Below are positions 14,818 to 22,017 of a stretch of 34,583 nt of DNA, piece by piece. The notes under the pieces were generated by a model, which was not told the DNA's origin, made no database searches, and saw only the letters and a list, made by a program, of their open reading frames with translations. The stretch lies in contig JANXZU010000072.1 of assembly GCA_025355345.1 (NCBI GenBank), positions 1-34,583 of the forward strand. Reading direction: 5' to 3'. Position numbers and translations under genes: made by a program. Positions within the stretch are counted from its first letter, which is position 1. The number at the start of each line of letters is the position of its first letter. Source of the DNA: Syntrophaceae bacterium (GTDB lineage: Bacteria; Desulfobacterota; Syntrophia; Syntrophales; Smithellaceae).

Positions 14818-16227
14818 TCAAGCGCTTACAGATTCACTAATCCCATATTTTGTTTGCAGAAATTTCTCCATGGTTGCGGGATATAAGATATATGCAAGGA
14901 CATCTTCGTCATTGCGCGCAAGATGACCAATGTTTTTTGCGGCAGCTTCCATTTCCGGTTCCAGATAATCAGCAGGCCTTCCTGATATCGGTTCCTGTCC
15001 GCGCTTGTAATTTTTCAGAATCTTTTTGGTTAATTCCTGATCAATCGGCATCGGGGTCTTGCCATACATCCCCAAAACCAGATCCTTAAGCTGATTGGAT
15101 ATTCTTACGTAACGCCCGAAGAGAACATTCAAAACCGCCTGCGCGCCGATTATTTGCGACACCGGTGTAACCAGAGGAGGACTGCCCATTTCTTTGCGTG
15201 TTTGAACCACCTCTTCATAGATTTCTCCCAGTCTATCCAACGCGTTCATTTCCTTCAACTGCCCGGTCAAATTAGAAATCATGCCACCGGGAATCTGATG
15301 GGCAAGAACGCCATTATCAATTATAGAAAGTTTATTGTTAGACAAAAAATTATTATATTTAGGAGCGATACTTTCCAGGTGTTCGCTCAGCACCAGCAGT
15401 TTATTTAAATCAATTCCTGTCTCCCGCGCTGTTCCCCGCAGGGCGGCAACCATTGGTTCAATGGCGGGCATTGATGTTCTCAACGCAAAAGGCGCCAGGC
15501 ATGTGTCCACAACATCAACTCCGGCTTCTATCGCTTTTAAATATGTCATTGAAGCCATGCCGCTGGTGTAATGAGAATGCAGGTGCAGAGGCAATTTAAT
15601 TTCTTTTTTTATGGCGGAAACCAGATCGTAGGCGTCAAAGGGGGAAAGTATGCCAGCCATGTCTTTAATGCAGATAGCGTCCGCGCCCATTTGCTCCAGT
15701 TCTTTCGCTTTCTTCACAAAATATTCAAGGGTGTAAACTTCTCCTCCCAGACGAACACCGGTCAATGAATAACATACGGCTCCCTGAAACTGTTTTCCAT
15801 TGGCTTTAATTCTTTCTGCGCATGATTCCATGTTGCGGAAATCGTTGAGCGCGTCAAAACAGCGGAAAACATCAATCCCGATTTCGCAGGCTTTATCAAC
15901 AAAAGCACGTACCACATCGTCGGCGTAGTGGCGATAGCCAACCAGATTTTGCCCACGTATGAGCATGGCAAAGGGAGTTTTGGTGATGTATTTTTTCAAA
16001 ATCTTCGGACGCATCCAGGGGTCTTCGCCCAGAAATCTATGCATGGTGTCAAAAGTCGCGCCGCCCCATACCTCCATTGCGTGAAAACCGCAACTATCCA
16101 TCTCCTCGGCAATGGGAATCATATCCTCTGTTTTCATTCTGGTCGCATAAATGGACTGATGGCCATCACGGAAAGTATTGTCCTGGATTTTTACGGGATT
16201 TGATGGGACTGTTTCTTTACTTTTCAT
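14818..16227 (-). CDS. Biotin-dependent carboxyltransferase subunit (pyruvate carboxylase B / oxaloacetate decarboxylase alpha / transcarboxylase 5S type)
   Basis: 469 residues with an ideal ribosome site (AAGGAGG) before the ATG. TFRDGHQSIYATRMKTEDM near the start and EVWGGATFD are signature motifs of the DRE-TIM carboxyltransferase barrel. ICIKDMAGIL holds the lysine that is carbamylated in the family, and LHLHSHYTSGMA holds metal-binding His residues. There is no C-terminal biotinyl domain (no MKM motif), so a separate biotin carrier and carboxylase must act with it, and none is encoded here. The family moves CO2 between biotin and pyruvate/oxaloacetate. In this operon, directly after fabD, it could supply carboxyl groups for malonyl-CoA through a shared biotin carrier; that link is inferred. 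Gaps are 56 bases to fabD and 130 to the next gene. Confidence 0.85.
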   Translation of the reverse strand: MKSKETVPSNPVKIQDNTFRDGHQSIYATRMKTEDMIPIAEEMDSCGFHAMEVWGGATFDTMHRFLGEDPWMRPKILKKYITKTPFAMLIRGQNLVGYRHYADDVVRAFVDKACEIGIDVFRCFDALNDFRNMESCAERIKANGKQFQGAVCYSLTGVRLGGEVYTLEYFVKKAKELEQMGADAICIKDMAGILSPFDAYDLVSAIKKEIKLPLHLHSHYTSGMASMTYLKAIEAGVDVVDTCLAPFALRTSMPAIEPMVAALRGTARETGIDLNKLLVLSEHLESIAPKYNNFLSNNKLSIIDNGVLAHQIPGGMISNLTGQLKEMNALDRLGEIYEEVVQTRKEMGSPPLVTPVSQIIGAQAVLNVLFGRYVRISNQLKDLVLGMYGKTPMPIDQELTKKILKNYKRGQEPISGRPADYLEPEMEAAAKNIGHLARNDEDVLAYILYPATMEKFLQTKYGISESVSA

Positions 16228-16283
16228 TACTACCTCCTTAATACATGCTCGGGCATTTTTAATTTAAGATATTTGTAATTGGA

Positions 16284-17234
16284 TTAATTCGCACCGGTAA
16301 AGATTTTTTCAGCAATAGCGAGTCCCGTGATTGACTGACAGGTCACACCGATTGTTTTGAAAAAATCACGCAGAGGACGTCCTGGACCGATCTCAAATAC
16401 TTCCCTGGAATTATCAGCCAGACATTGCATGTTTTTGCGCCAGTTAACAGTATTGCTTAGTTGGTTTACCAGATTCTCTCTTATTGATGCAACATCATTT
16501 TTGTGGAAACTACCGGTAAAATTTGATGTTACTTTAAGAGCGTTTTGTGGATTTAAATCCCCTGCAATTTCCTTCAAAGTATCAGAAAATGGCTCTTCAA
16601 TTTTTTTCATAAAACTGCTGTGAAAAGGAGCGCTAACATTCAATTGGATAAATCTATACGGTTTATCGGCCGGGAAAACTTGCGCTATTTTTTTCTCTAT
16701 TTCCGGCAGTGCAGCAGCTTTGCCACTGATAACTATCTGATTGGCTGAATTGATATTGGCTATATCAACAGGCATATTTTCCAATAACTTGTTTAGCATT
16801 TTAATGTCAATGTTCTCAGAGATAACCGCGGCCATTCCACCAATGCCCACAGGTACTGCTTCCTGCATTAGCTTGCCGCGTGTTCGTACTATCTTTAAGG
16901 TTTCGGCAAAAGGCATGACACCTGCGGCAACCAGCGCGGTAAATTCGCCCAAAGAATGACCGCCAAACCACCGGCCGGTAAAATCAAAACGTTGCGACAA
17001 GCCACGCAGCATGGCGATCTCTGTTGTAACGATACATGGTTGGGTATATTCGGTTAAATTAAGACGATCATCATCGTCAAAACAAATAGAAGAAATATCC
17101 AACCCAAGGGCATCAGAAGCTTCTTCATACGTCTGGCGGCAAGCAGGAATCTGCTCATAAAAATCCTTACCCATTCCCGTTCTTTGAGAACCCTGCCCGG
17201 GGAAGACAGCAACTATATTCTTACTATCGATCAT
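16284..17234 (-). CDS. fabD: Malonyl-CoA:ACP transacylase
   Basis: 316 residues from the ATG at 17234, which has AGGAAGG eight bases upstream; an in-frame ATG 18 bases earlier has none. The first motif is VFPGQGSQRTGMG, the catalytic Ser94 sits in GHSLGEF, and the His lies in VSAPFHSSFM. The family transfers malonyl from CoA to ACP to start and extend chains. It is the first gene of the leftward lipid operon and the nearest to the sigma-54-type promoter at 17298-17313. Its usual chromosomal partners fabH and plsX are not present, which supports a specialised rather than housekeeping cluster. Confidence 0.92.
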   Translation of the reverse strand: MIDSKNIVAVFPGQGSQRTGMGKDFYEQIPACRQTYEEASDALGLDISSICFDDDDRLNLTEYTQPCIVTTEIAMLRGLSQRFDFTGRWFGGHSLGEFTALVAAGVMPFAETLKIVRTRGKLMQEAVPVGIGGMAAVISENIDIKMLNKLLENMPVDIANINSANQIVISGKAAALPEIEKKIAQVFPADKPYRFIQLNVSAPFHSSFMKKIEEPFSDTLKEIAGDLNPQNALKVTSNFTGSFHKNDVASIRENLVNQLSNTVNWRKNMQCLADNSREVFEIGPGRPLRDFFKTIGVTCQSITGLAIAEKIFTGAN

Positions 17235-17297
17235 GGATGAACCTTCCTGCAAAAAACTATCTATAATATTTGTTATATTGATAGGTGACCTGCTAAA

Positions 17298-17313
17298 AGC
17301 ACAAGTCGTGCCA
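17298..17313 (-). promoter_or_regulatory. Sigma-54 (-24/-12) promoter for the lipid operon
   Basis: On the minus strand this reads TGGCACGACTTGTGCT. Against the sigma-54 consensus TGGCACG-N4-TTGCW only one defined base differs, and the GG and GC dinucleotides are exactly ten bases apart. Transcription would start near 17287, about 50 bases before the fabD ATG. Sigma-54 promoters need an enhancer-binding activator; none is encoded in this window and no activator site was identified. Confidence 0.75.
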
Positions 17314-17556
17314 TCTGGCCATAACTTTAATTAAAACTACAATCACCTGAATGCATTTATGATTTTTACCAGACAGAAATACAATTTTTAGCAAAAAAGT
17401 TTTTTCCTGTGTAAAATAATATACACTGCGAATAAAATTTCGCACATAATAATTATTGTGGGTGTTTTATATACTAGATTTAACTTAATATCAATTCATG
17501 ATAATAGAAATCAATGCTGCCAGAAATATTGAAGAATGTTAATTATTAAGGATATT

Positions 17557-18132
17557 ATGACCATACTTGATCAATCATTTTACAAACAGGGTACGTTGAA
17601 AGTCGCACGCTCGCTCATCGGGAAAAAGTTGGTGCGCCTGATCGGCGGCTTGGAACTAAGCGGAATGATCATAGAAACAGAAGCTTATTGCGGTGAGGAA
17701 GATAGTGCCTGCCATGCTCATCGGGGAAAAACAAAACGAAACAGCGTCATGTACGGTCCGCCAGGATATGCTTATGTTTATTTCACGTATGGTATGCACT
17801 ATCTGCTCAACATTGTAAGCGAAGCTGAAGGTAAACCTTGCGCAGTTCTTATACGCGCCATATTGCCTATTGCCGGATTGAGTGAGATGGAAACCCGCCG
17901 CCGAAGGTGCAAGCATTCCGAACTTACCAACGGTCCGGCTAAGCTTTGCCAAGCGCTGGGGATAGATAAATCTTTAAACGGCTGGAATTTAACATCAGGC
18001 ATCGGACTATGGGTTGAAGAACACAAGAACATTCCAGCAAAACAAATTATAGCCAAACCAAGGATTGGCATTGATTACGCTATGGAAAAACACCGCAATG
18101 CTCTCTGGCGCTTTCTGGTTAAGGCAGAATAA
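17557..18132 (+). CDS. 3-methyladenine DNA glycosylase (AAG/MPG family)
   Basis: 191 residues from the ATG at 17557, which follows AAGGA; an in-frame ATG at 17536 has no ribosome site. The conserved family features are ARSLIGKKLVR, the active-site MIIETEAYCGEEDSACHAH with the catalytic Glu, the GPPGYAYVYFTYGMHYLLN loop that lines the base-binding pocket, and VLIRAILPI. The enzyme flips out and removes alkylated or deaminated purines in base-excision repair. It stands alone, divergent from the lipid operon, with an AT-rich 300-base divergent region between them. The length matches bacterial members. Confidence 0.92.
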   Translation: MTILDQSFYKQGTLKVARSLIGKKLVRLIGGLELSGMIIETEAYCGEEDSACHAHRGKTKRNSVMYGPPGYAYVYFTYGMHYLLNIVSEAEGKPCAVLIRAILPIAGLSEMETRRRRCKHSELTNGPAKLCQALGIDKSLNGWNLTSGIGLWVEEHKNIPAKQIIAKPRIGIDYAMEKHRNALWRFLVKAE

Positions 18133-18208
18133 TCTGATTCACCCTTCCGTTAGAACATCAATTTCCCTTGCAGCAATATCTTTGTTATGCTACCAGTGCG
18201 CCACTTTA

Positions 18209-18304
18209 ACAGGCTGTTGAAAAAGGCTCATCTGCTTCGTTGCGCTTCGTCTCTCGCTGCTCACTCCTTGCGCGTCTAGCATCTAAAACTTTTTGAACAA
18301 CCCG
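18209..18304. repeat. GGCTGTTGAAAAAG-type intergenic repeat
   Basis: The segment begins AACAGGCTGTTGAAAAAGG and ends CTTTTTGAACAACCCGC, giving imperfect terminal inverted repeats around a core rich in CGCTTCG and CTCGCTGCTCACTCCTTGCG. Elements with GTTGAAAAA ends and a CTCGC/CGCTTCG core are common in deltaproteobacterial intergenic DNA; that comparison is from memory. It separates the glycosylase gene from the ABC-F gene and leaves room only for the latter's ribosome site. Confidence 0.6.
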
Positions 18305-18340
18305 CATATATGCACCTAATTAAGAAGGAGCTCCCCCAAT

Positions 18341-19975
18341 ATGATTCATTTCAGTGGCATCAGTAAACAGCATGGTCCGCAAATCCTGTTTCGGGATGCC
18401 AGTTTTCAGATACTGCCCGGCAGCCGTAACGGTTTAGTCGGCCCAAACGGCGCAGGCAAAACAAGCATCTTTCGTCTGATTATGGGCGAGGAAGAGTTCG
18501 ATGCTGGAGAAATCACTAAAGCGCGCAATGTCGTTTGTGGATATTTTTCTCAGGATGTCGGTGCCATGTCCGGCCGGTCGGCGCTGCAGGAAGTAATGTC
18601 CGCATCTGAGACCGTTACGCAACTTGGCTTACAGGTTCAGAAGATGGAAGCAGCCATGTGTGAGCCTATGGCCGAAGATGAAATGGCAAACCTGCTTGAG
18701 CGCTACGGCAACATTCAGTCAGAGTTCGAGCATCGCGGTGGCTACGATCTGGAAAGCCGCGCGCAAATTATTTTGACCGGTCTGGGCATCGGGCCGGATG
18801 ATTACAATCATCCGGTGGAGACATTCAGCGGCGGCTGGAAAATGCGCATTGAACTGGCCAAAATCCTCTCCATCAATCCCGATGTGCTCTTACTTGATGA
18901 ACCCACAAACCATCTGGACGTAGAATCTATCATCTGGCTGGAGGAATGGCTATCCACTTCATTCAAGGGCGCACTGTTAATGACCAGTCATGACCGGGAG
19001 TTCATGAACCGGGTGGTGACGCGCATTATCGAGGTGGCCAACCGTGCGATTACCACTTACGGCGGCAATTACGATTTTTACCTGCGTGAACGGGAAATCC
19101 GGCGTGAACAGCTTCTGGCCAGCCATCGCCGCCAGCAGGAAATGCTGGCCAAAGAAGAGGACTTCATTGCCCGTTTTGCGGCACGCGCATCTCATGCGTC
19201 TCAGGTTCAGTCACGCGTCAAGAAGATTGATAAGATTGAACGCATCGAAATCCCGGCCGAGCAGCGCAACATCAAGTTCGATTTTGCCGAGCCGCCGCGC
19301 AGCGGTGATGATGTTATCAAGCTCGACGGGCTTGGTAAAGTCTGGCCCCGTCCCGACGGTAGTGAAAAATCGGTTTTCGGCGGCGTATCGGGTATTATAC
19401 GGCGTCAAGAAAAGATCGCCGTTGTTGGTGTAAACGGCGCCGGTAAATCCACTTTTTTAAAGGTGCTGGCCGGTCAGGCCAATCCTTCAACAGGTAGCAT
19501 GAATCTGGGAGTAGGCGTCTATCCCGGATATTTCAGTCAGCACGCCATGGATATTCTCGAGCCCCGAAAAACAGTGCTGGAAACCTTGCAGGATGCCATG
19601 CCGACGGCGCATCTCGGCACGTTGCGCAATCTCTCTGCCACCTTTCTATTTCAGGGTGATGATATTTACAAACGGATTGATAAATTATCCGGCGGTGAGA
19701 AGAGTAGGGTGGTTCTGGCAACAATGCTGGTGCAGCCGATCAACCTGCTGATCCTTGATGAACCGACTAACCATCTTGATATCCAGTCACGAGAAACTCT
19801 GCTTGCAGCGCTGAAAAACTTTACCGGTACGGTAGTGCTGGTGAGCCATGACCGTCACTTCCTGCGCTGTCTCATCAATCGCGTTTTTGAAATTGATCAT
19901 GGTGAGATGCGTATTTACAATGGCAATTACGAATATTATCTGGAGAAGTCAGGCCGGGAGCATCGTGCGGCGTGA
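18341..19975 (+). CDS. ABC-F family ATPase (Uup/EttA/YheS-like)
   Basis: 544 residues with two ABC domains and no membrane segment. The first Walker A is GPNGAGKT (34-41), with signature FSGGWKMRIELAK and Walker B VLLLDEPTNHLD. The inter-domain linker (about 245-320) is rich in Arg, Gln and Glu, like the P-site tRNA interaction motif region. The second Walker A is GVNGAGKS (363-370), with LSGGEKSRV and LLILDEPTNHLD. ABC-F proteins act on the ribosome, rescuing stalled complexes or, in some, giving antibiotic resistance. Subfamily cannot be fixed from reading alone. The start has AAGAAGGAG upstream. The gene looks somewhat richer in GC than its neighbours. Confidence 0.93.
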   Translation: MIHFSGISKQHGPQILFRDASFQILPGSRNGLVGPNGAGKTSIFRLIMGEEEFDAGEITKARNVVCGYFSQDVGAMSGRSALQEVMSASETVTQLGLQVQKMEAAMCEPMAEDEMANLLERYGNIQSEFEHRGGYDLESRAQIILTGLGIGPDDYNHPVETFSGGWKMRIELAKILSINPDVLLLDEPTNHLDVESIIWLEEWLSTSFKGALLMTSHDREFMNRVVTRIIEVANRAITTYGGNYDFYLREREIRREQLLASHRRQQEMLAKEEDFIARFAARASHASQVQSRVKKIDKIERIEIPAEQRNIKFDFAEPPRSGDDVIKLDGLGKVWPRPDGSEKSVFGGVSGIIRRQEKIAVVGVNGAGKSTFLKVLAGQANPSTGSMNLGVGVYPGYFSQHAMDILEPRKTVLETLQDAMPTAHLGTLRNLSATFLFQGDDIYKRIDKLSGGEKSRVVLATMLVQPINLLILDEPTNHLDIQSRETLLAALKNFTGTVVLVSHDRHFLRCLINRVFEIDHGEMRIYNGNYEYYLEKSGREHRAA

Positions 19976-20124
19976 TACAAAAATTGGTTAAATATACGAC
20001 ACTACGCTATTGCCTTATGATTCTTTTAAATCACGCTGCTCCAACCAGTCTTTAACAGCTAGTCCTGTGCCGAACCGCCAGGGGCGCATCCATGCTTCAT
20101 ATGTCAGCATTGGTCAAGATTTCC

Positions 20125-20153
20125 TTGACATACAAGTGTACTCTTCGTATACT
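20125..20153 (+). promoter_or_regulatory. Sigma-70 promoter for the AAA ATPase pair
   Basis: TTGACA at 20125-20130 is a perfect -35 box, followed by exactly 17 bases and TATACT at 20148-20153, a five-of-six -10 box. TACTCT occurs twice in and around the core ten bases apart, and GACGTC follows at 20155-20160; either could be an operator. The start point would be near 20160. Confidence 0.75.
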
Positions 20154-20257
20154 CTGACGTCAAAAAAAGAATTTTTTATCAATAACATAAAGAGAAAATC
20201 AGCGGGTAATGTACCAATAGGAGAAAGAATCACAAAAGGTATTTTTAGAAATGTTTG

Positions 20258-20291
20258 ACTCTTTTCTATCAATTACAAAAAAGAGTTTTTG
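20258..20291 (+). terminator. Possible attenuator in the leader of the AAA pair
   Basis: The inverted repeat ACTCTTTT...AAAAGAGT with a 13-base loop is followed by a run of T. The stem has low GC content, so it would terminate weakly. Its place between a strong promoter and the first gene suggests attenuation or a leftover terminator. Confidence 0.35.
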
Positions 20292-20345
20292 TGCTAATTC
20301 CAGTGAAATAATGAAAAACAGAACCGGCACGGGAGGACAACCAAA

Positions 20346-21383
20346 ATGATGAAGTCCTTGAAGTTCCAAAATTTTACTGCATTCGATTTGCTGGATATAT
20401 CCTTTTCTCCTGGGGTTAACCTGCTGATTGGTGAAAACGGCACTGGAAAGACTCATGTTCTCAAGGCTGTGTATGCCGCGTGTGACATTACCAAGAGTAA
20501 AAAGGGCTTTGCGGAAAAAATCAATGATGTGTTTTATCCATCCGGTAAGCAAATTGGTAGACTTGTCAAAAGAGCAAAAACAAGTTCAAATGGTTCATTG
20601 GAGATAAGCAGAGCAATGCCTGATGGCAAAGTAGTGTCAATTAAATTATCTCTTACGAGCCACATGCTTACACCTAATAAAGCAAAAGTTACTGGTGCTA
20701 CCAAGATTTGGTTAGAAAACCCTTTTGAATCCGTTTTCATTCCTGTCAAAGATATGATGGCCAATGCCCCGGCTTTCCGCTCATTGTATGCAACACGAAA
20801 CATACATTTTGAAGAAGTATACGCAGATATTATTGATCGTGCGTTTTTGCCTGCGTTAAAAGGACCTACCGAACATCAACGAAGTAAATTGCTTGGCATT
20901 CTTCAGGCTGCCATGGACGGTAAAGTCATTACAAAAAATGAAGAATTTTTTCTAAAAAACAAACAAGGGGAACTTGAGTTCACCTTGTTAGCCGAGGGAT
21001 TCCGCAAACTCGGCCTCTTGTGGCTGCTTATTCAGAACGGAACGCTCTTGAGCGGAAGCGCCCTGTTCTGGGATGAACCAGAAACCAACCTGAATCCCCG
21101 CTTGATGCAGACCGTGGTAAACATTCTCATGCAACTGCAACGCCTTGGGGTTCAGATATTCGTTTCCACCCACGACTATGTTCTTCTCAAGGAATTTGAC
21201 CTGGCAACTCTTGAAGGGGATCAAATACGTTACCATAGTCTATATCGGGATAATAATACCAGCAAGATACTACACAAAAGCTGCGATACGCTCGCTGACC
21301 TTGACCCTAACGCCATTGACGCTACCTTCGGTTCAATTATCGACCGACAGGTATCGAAGGACATGGGAGGACTGGGAAAATGA
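20346..21383 (+). CDS. AAA family ATPase (AAA_21/AAA_15, OLD/SMC-like)
   Basis: 345 residues with GGGAGGA upstream; the ATG at 20346 is followed by a second ATG. Walker A is GENGTGKTH (29-37) close to the N-terminus after the SMC-like opening MKSLKFQNFTAFDLLDISF. Walker B is ALFWDEPETNLNP with Asp243-Glu244, followed by the FVSTHDYVLL switch. The middle region (about 70-200) is not recognised. There is no TOPRIM domain, unlike OLD or GajA nucleases. Stand-alone ATPases of this type paired with a small effector are frequent in phage-defence and abortive-infection modules. The next gene overlaps by 4 bases (ATGA), so the two are translationally coupled and probably form one complex. The function is inferred from architecture. 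Confidence 0.82.
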   Translation: MMKSLKFQNFTAFDLLDISFSPGVNLLIGENGTGKTHVLKAVYAACDITKSKKGFAEKINDVFYPSGKQIGRLVKRAKTSSNGSLEISRAMPDGKVVSIKLSLTSHMLTPNKAKVTGATKIWLENPFESVFIPVKDMMANAPAFRSLYATRNIHFEEVYADIIDRAFLPALKGPTEHQRSKLLGILQAAMDGKVITKNEEFFLKNKQGELEFTLLAEGFRKLGLLWLLIQNGTLLSGSALFWDEPETNLNPRLMQTVVNILMQLQRLGVQIFVSTHDYVLLKEFDLATLEGDQIRYHSLYRDNNTSKILHKSCDTLADLDPNAIDATFGSIIDRQVSKDMGGLGK

Positions 21384-21910
21384 TTGTTGTCGCGGATGGT
21401 TACCGTTTCAATTTTAAAGATGCAATAAACGTTTTCAAGTTCGATGAAACCGACCCTGCATCACAGACATTTCATGGAGCTCCAATGAAGGCAGTAGATA
21501 TTATTGCCGAACTTTCCGATGTGTATTTATTTATTGAAGTAAAAGAATATCCGGCATCGTATGATCCCGATGCGATTACCGGCGAAAAGGCGTGCAGTGA
21601 AATTGATTGCCAAAAGAGACCGAAACACTCTGAATGGCTCAAGAATACTTTGAAGTACAAATTTCGCGATTCATTCCTATATCGATATGCAGAGGACAAA
21701 ACTGAAAAACCTGTATACTATCTGTGTCTGCTGAATTTTGACAATGCGCTCAACTCAGTCATGCAAAAAAACCTCCGTAACGAACTTCCGGTGGGCAAAG
21801 CTTCAGCACGATGGGTAAAAACACTTGCACAGAGCTGCCAGGTACTCAACCTTGAAGCGTGGAACCGCAATTTCCCTAAATGGCCTGCACAAAAAGTGAG
21901 TGCAGAATAA
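21380..21910 (+). CDS. Unrecognised small protein with PD-(D/E)xK-like motif, partner of the AAA ATPase
   Basis: 176 residues, not matched to a family I can name. An amphipathic strand pattern AVDIIAELSDVYLFIEVKEY contains Asp40, then Glu53-Val-Lys55, spaced as in the D...(E/D)-x-K core of restriction-type nucleases. Further basic clusters (KRPKHSEWLKNTLKYKF, near 74-90) could bind nucleic acid. There is no signal peptide or membrane segment. Its ATG overlaps the ATPase stop codon, so a two-component ATPase/effector unit is the natural reading, with this protein as the toxic or cutting part. It could equally be a substrate adaptor. A small AGACT-GCA-AGTCT hairpin with TTTT follows at about 21918-21933 and may end the operon. 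Confidence 0.65.
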   Translation: MIVVADGYRFNFKDAINVFKFDETDPASQTFHGAPMKAVDIIAELSDVYLFIEVKEYPASYDPDAITGEKACSEIDCQKRPKHSEWLKNTLKYKFRDSFLYRYAEDKTEKPVYYLCLLNFDNALNSVMQKNLRNELPVGKASARWVKTLAQSCQVLNLEAWNRNFPKWPAQKVSAE

Positions 21911-22017
21911 AGCAATAGACTGCAAGTCTTTTACATCAACAACATAGCCCCCCAAAAGGTCTCACTCCTTAACGATTAAAATGGTGTCATAAGTTATTAT
22001 CCGACTATCAGTAACTT

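Larger units (their letters stand above)
19976..20345. other. Gene-free gap with promoter and leader of the AAA/nuclease-like pair
   Basis: No convincing gene. It contains a strong sigma-70 promoter at 20125-20153, followed by an AT-rich leader of about 185 bases before the AAA gene. In the leader an 8-bp inverted repeat (ACTCTTTT at 20258-20265, AAAAGAGT at 20279-20286) runs straight into a TTTT tract, which looks like a weak terminator or attenuator. A short in-frame stretch in the leader has no start codon with a ribosome site. Confidence 0.5.

Noticed and set aside
17409..17426. GTGTA...TACAC dyad as an operator in the gap before the glycosylase gene
   Set aside because: Only five base pairs per arm in very AT-rich DNA, with no clear promoter beside it; chance is a sufficient explanation.
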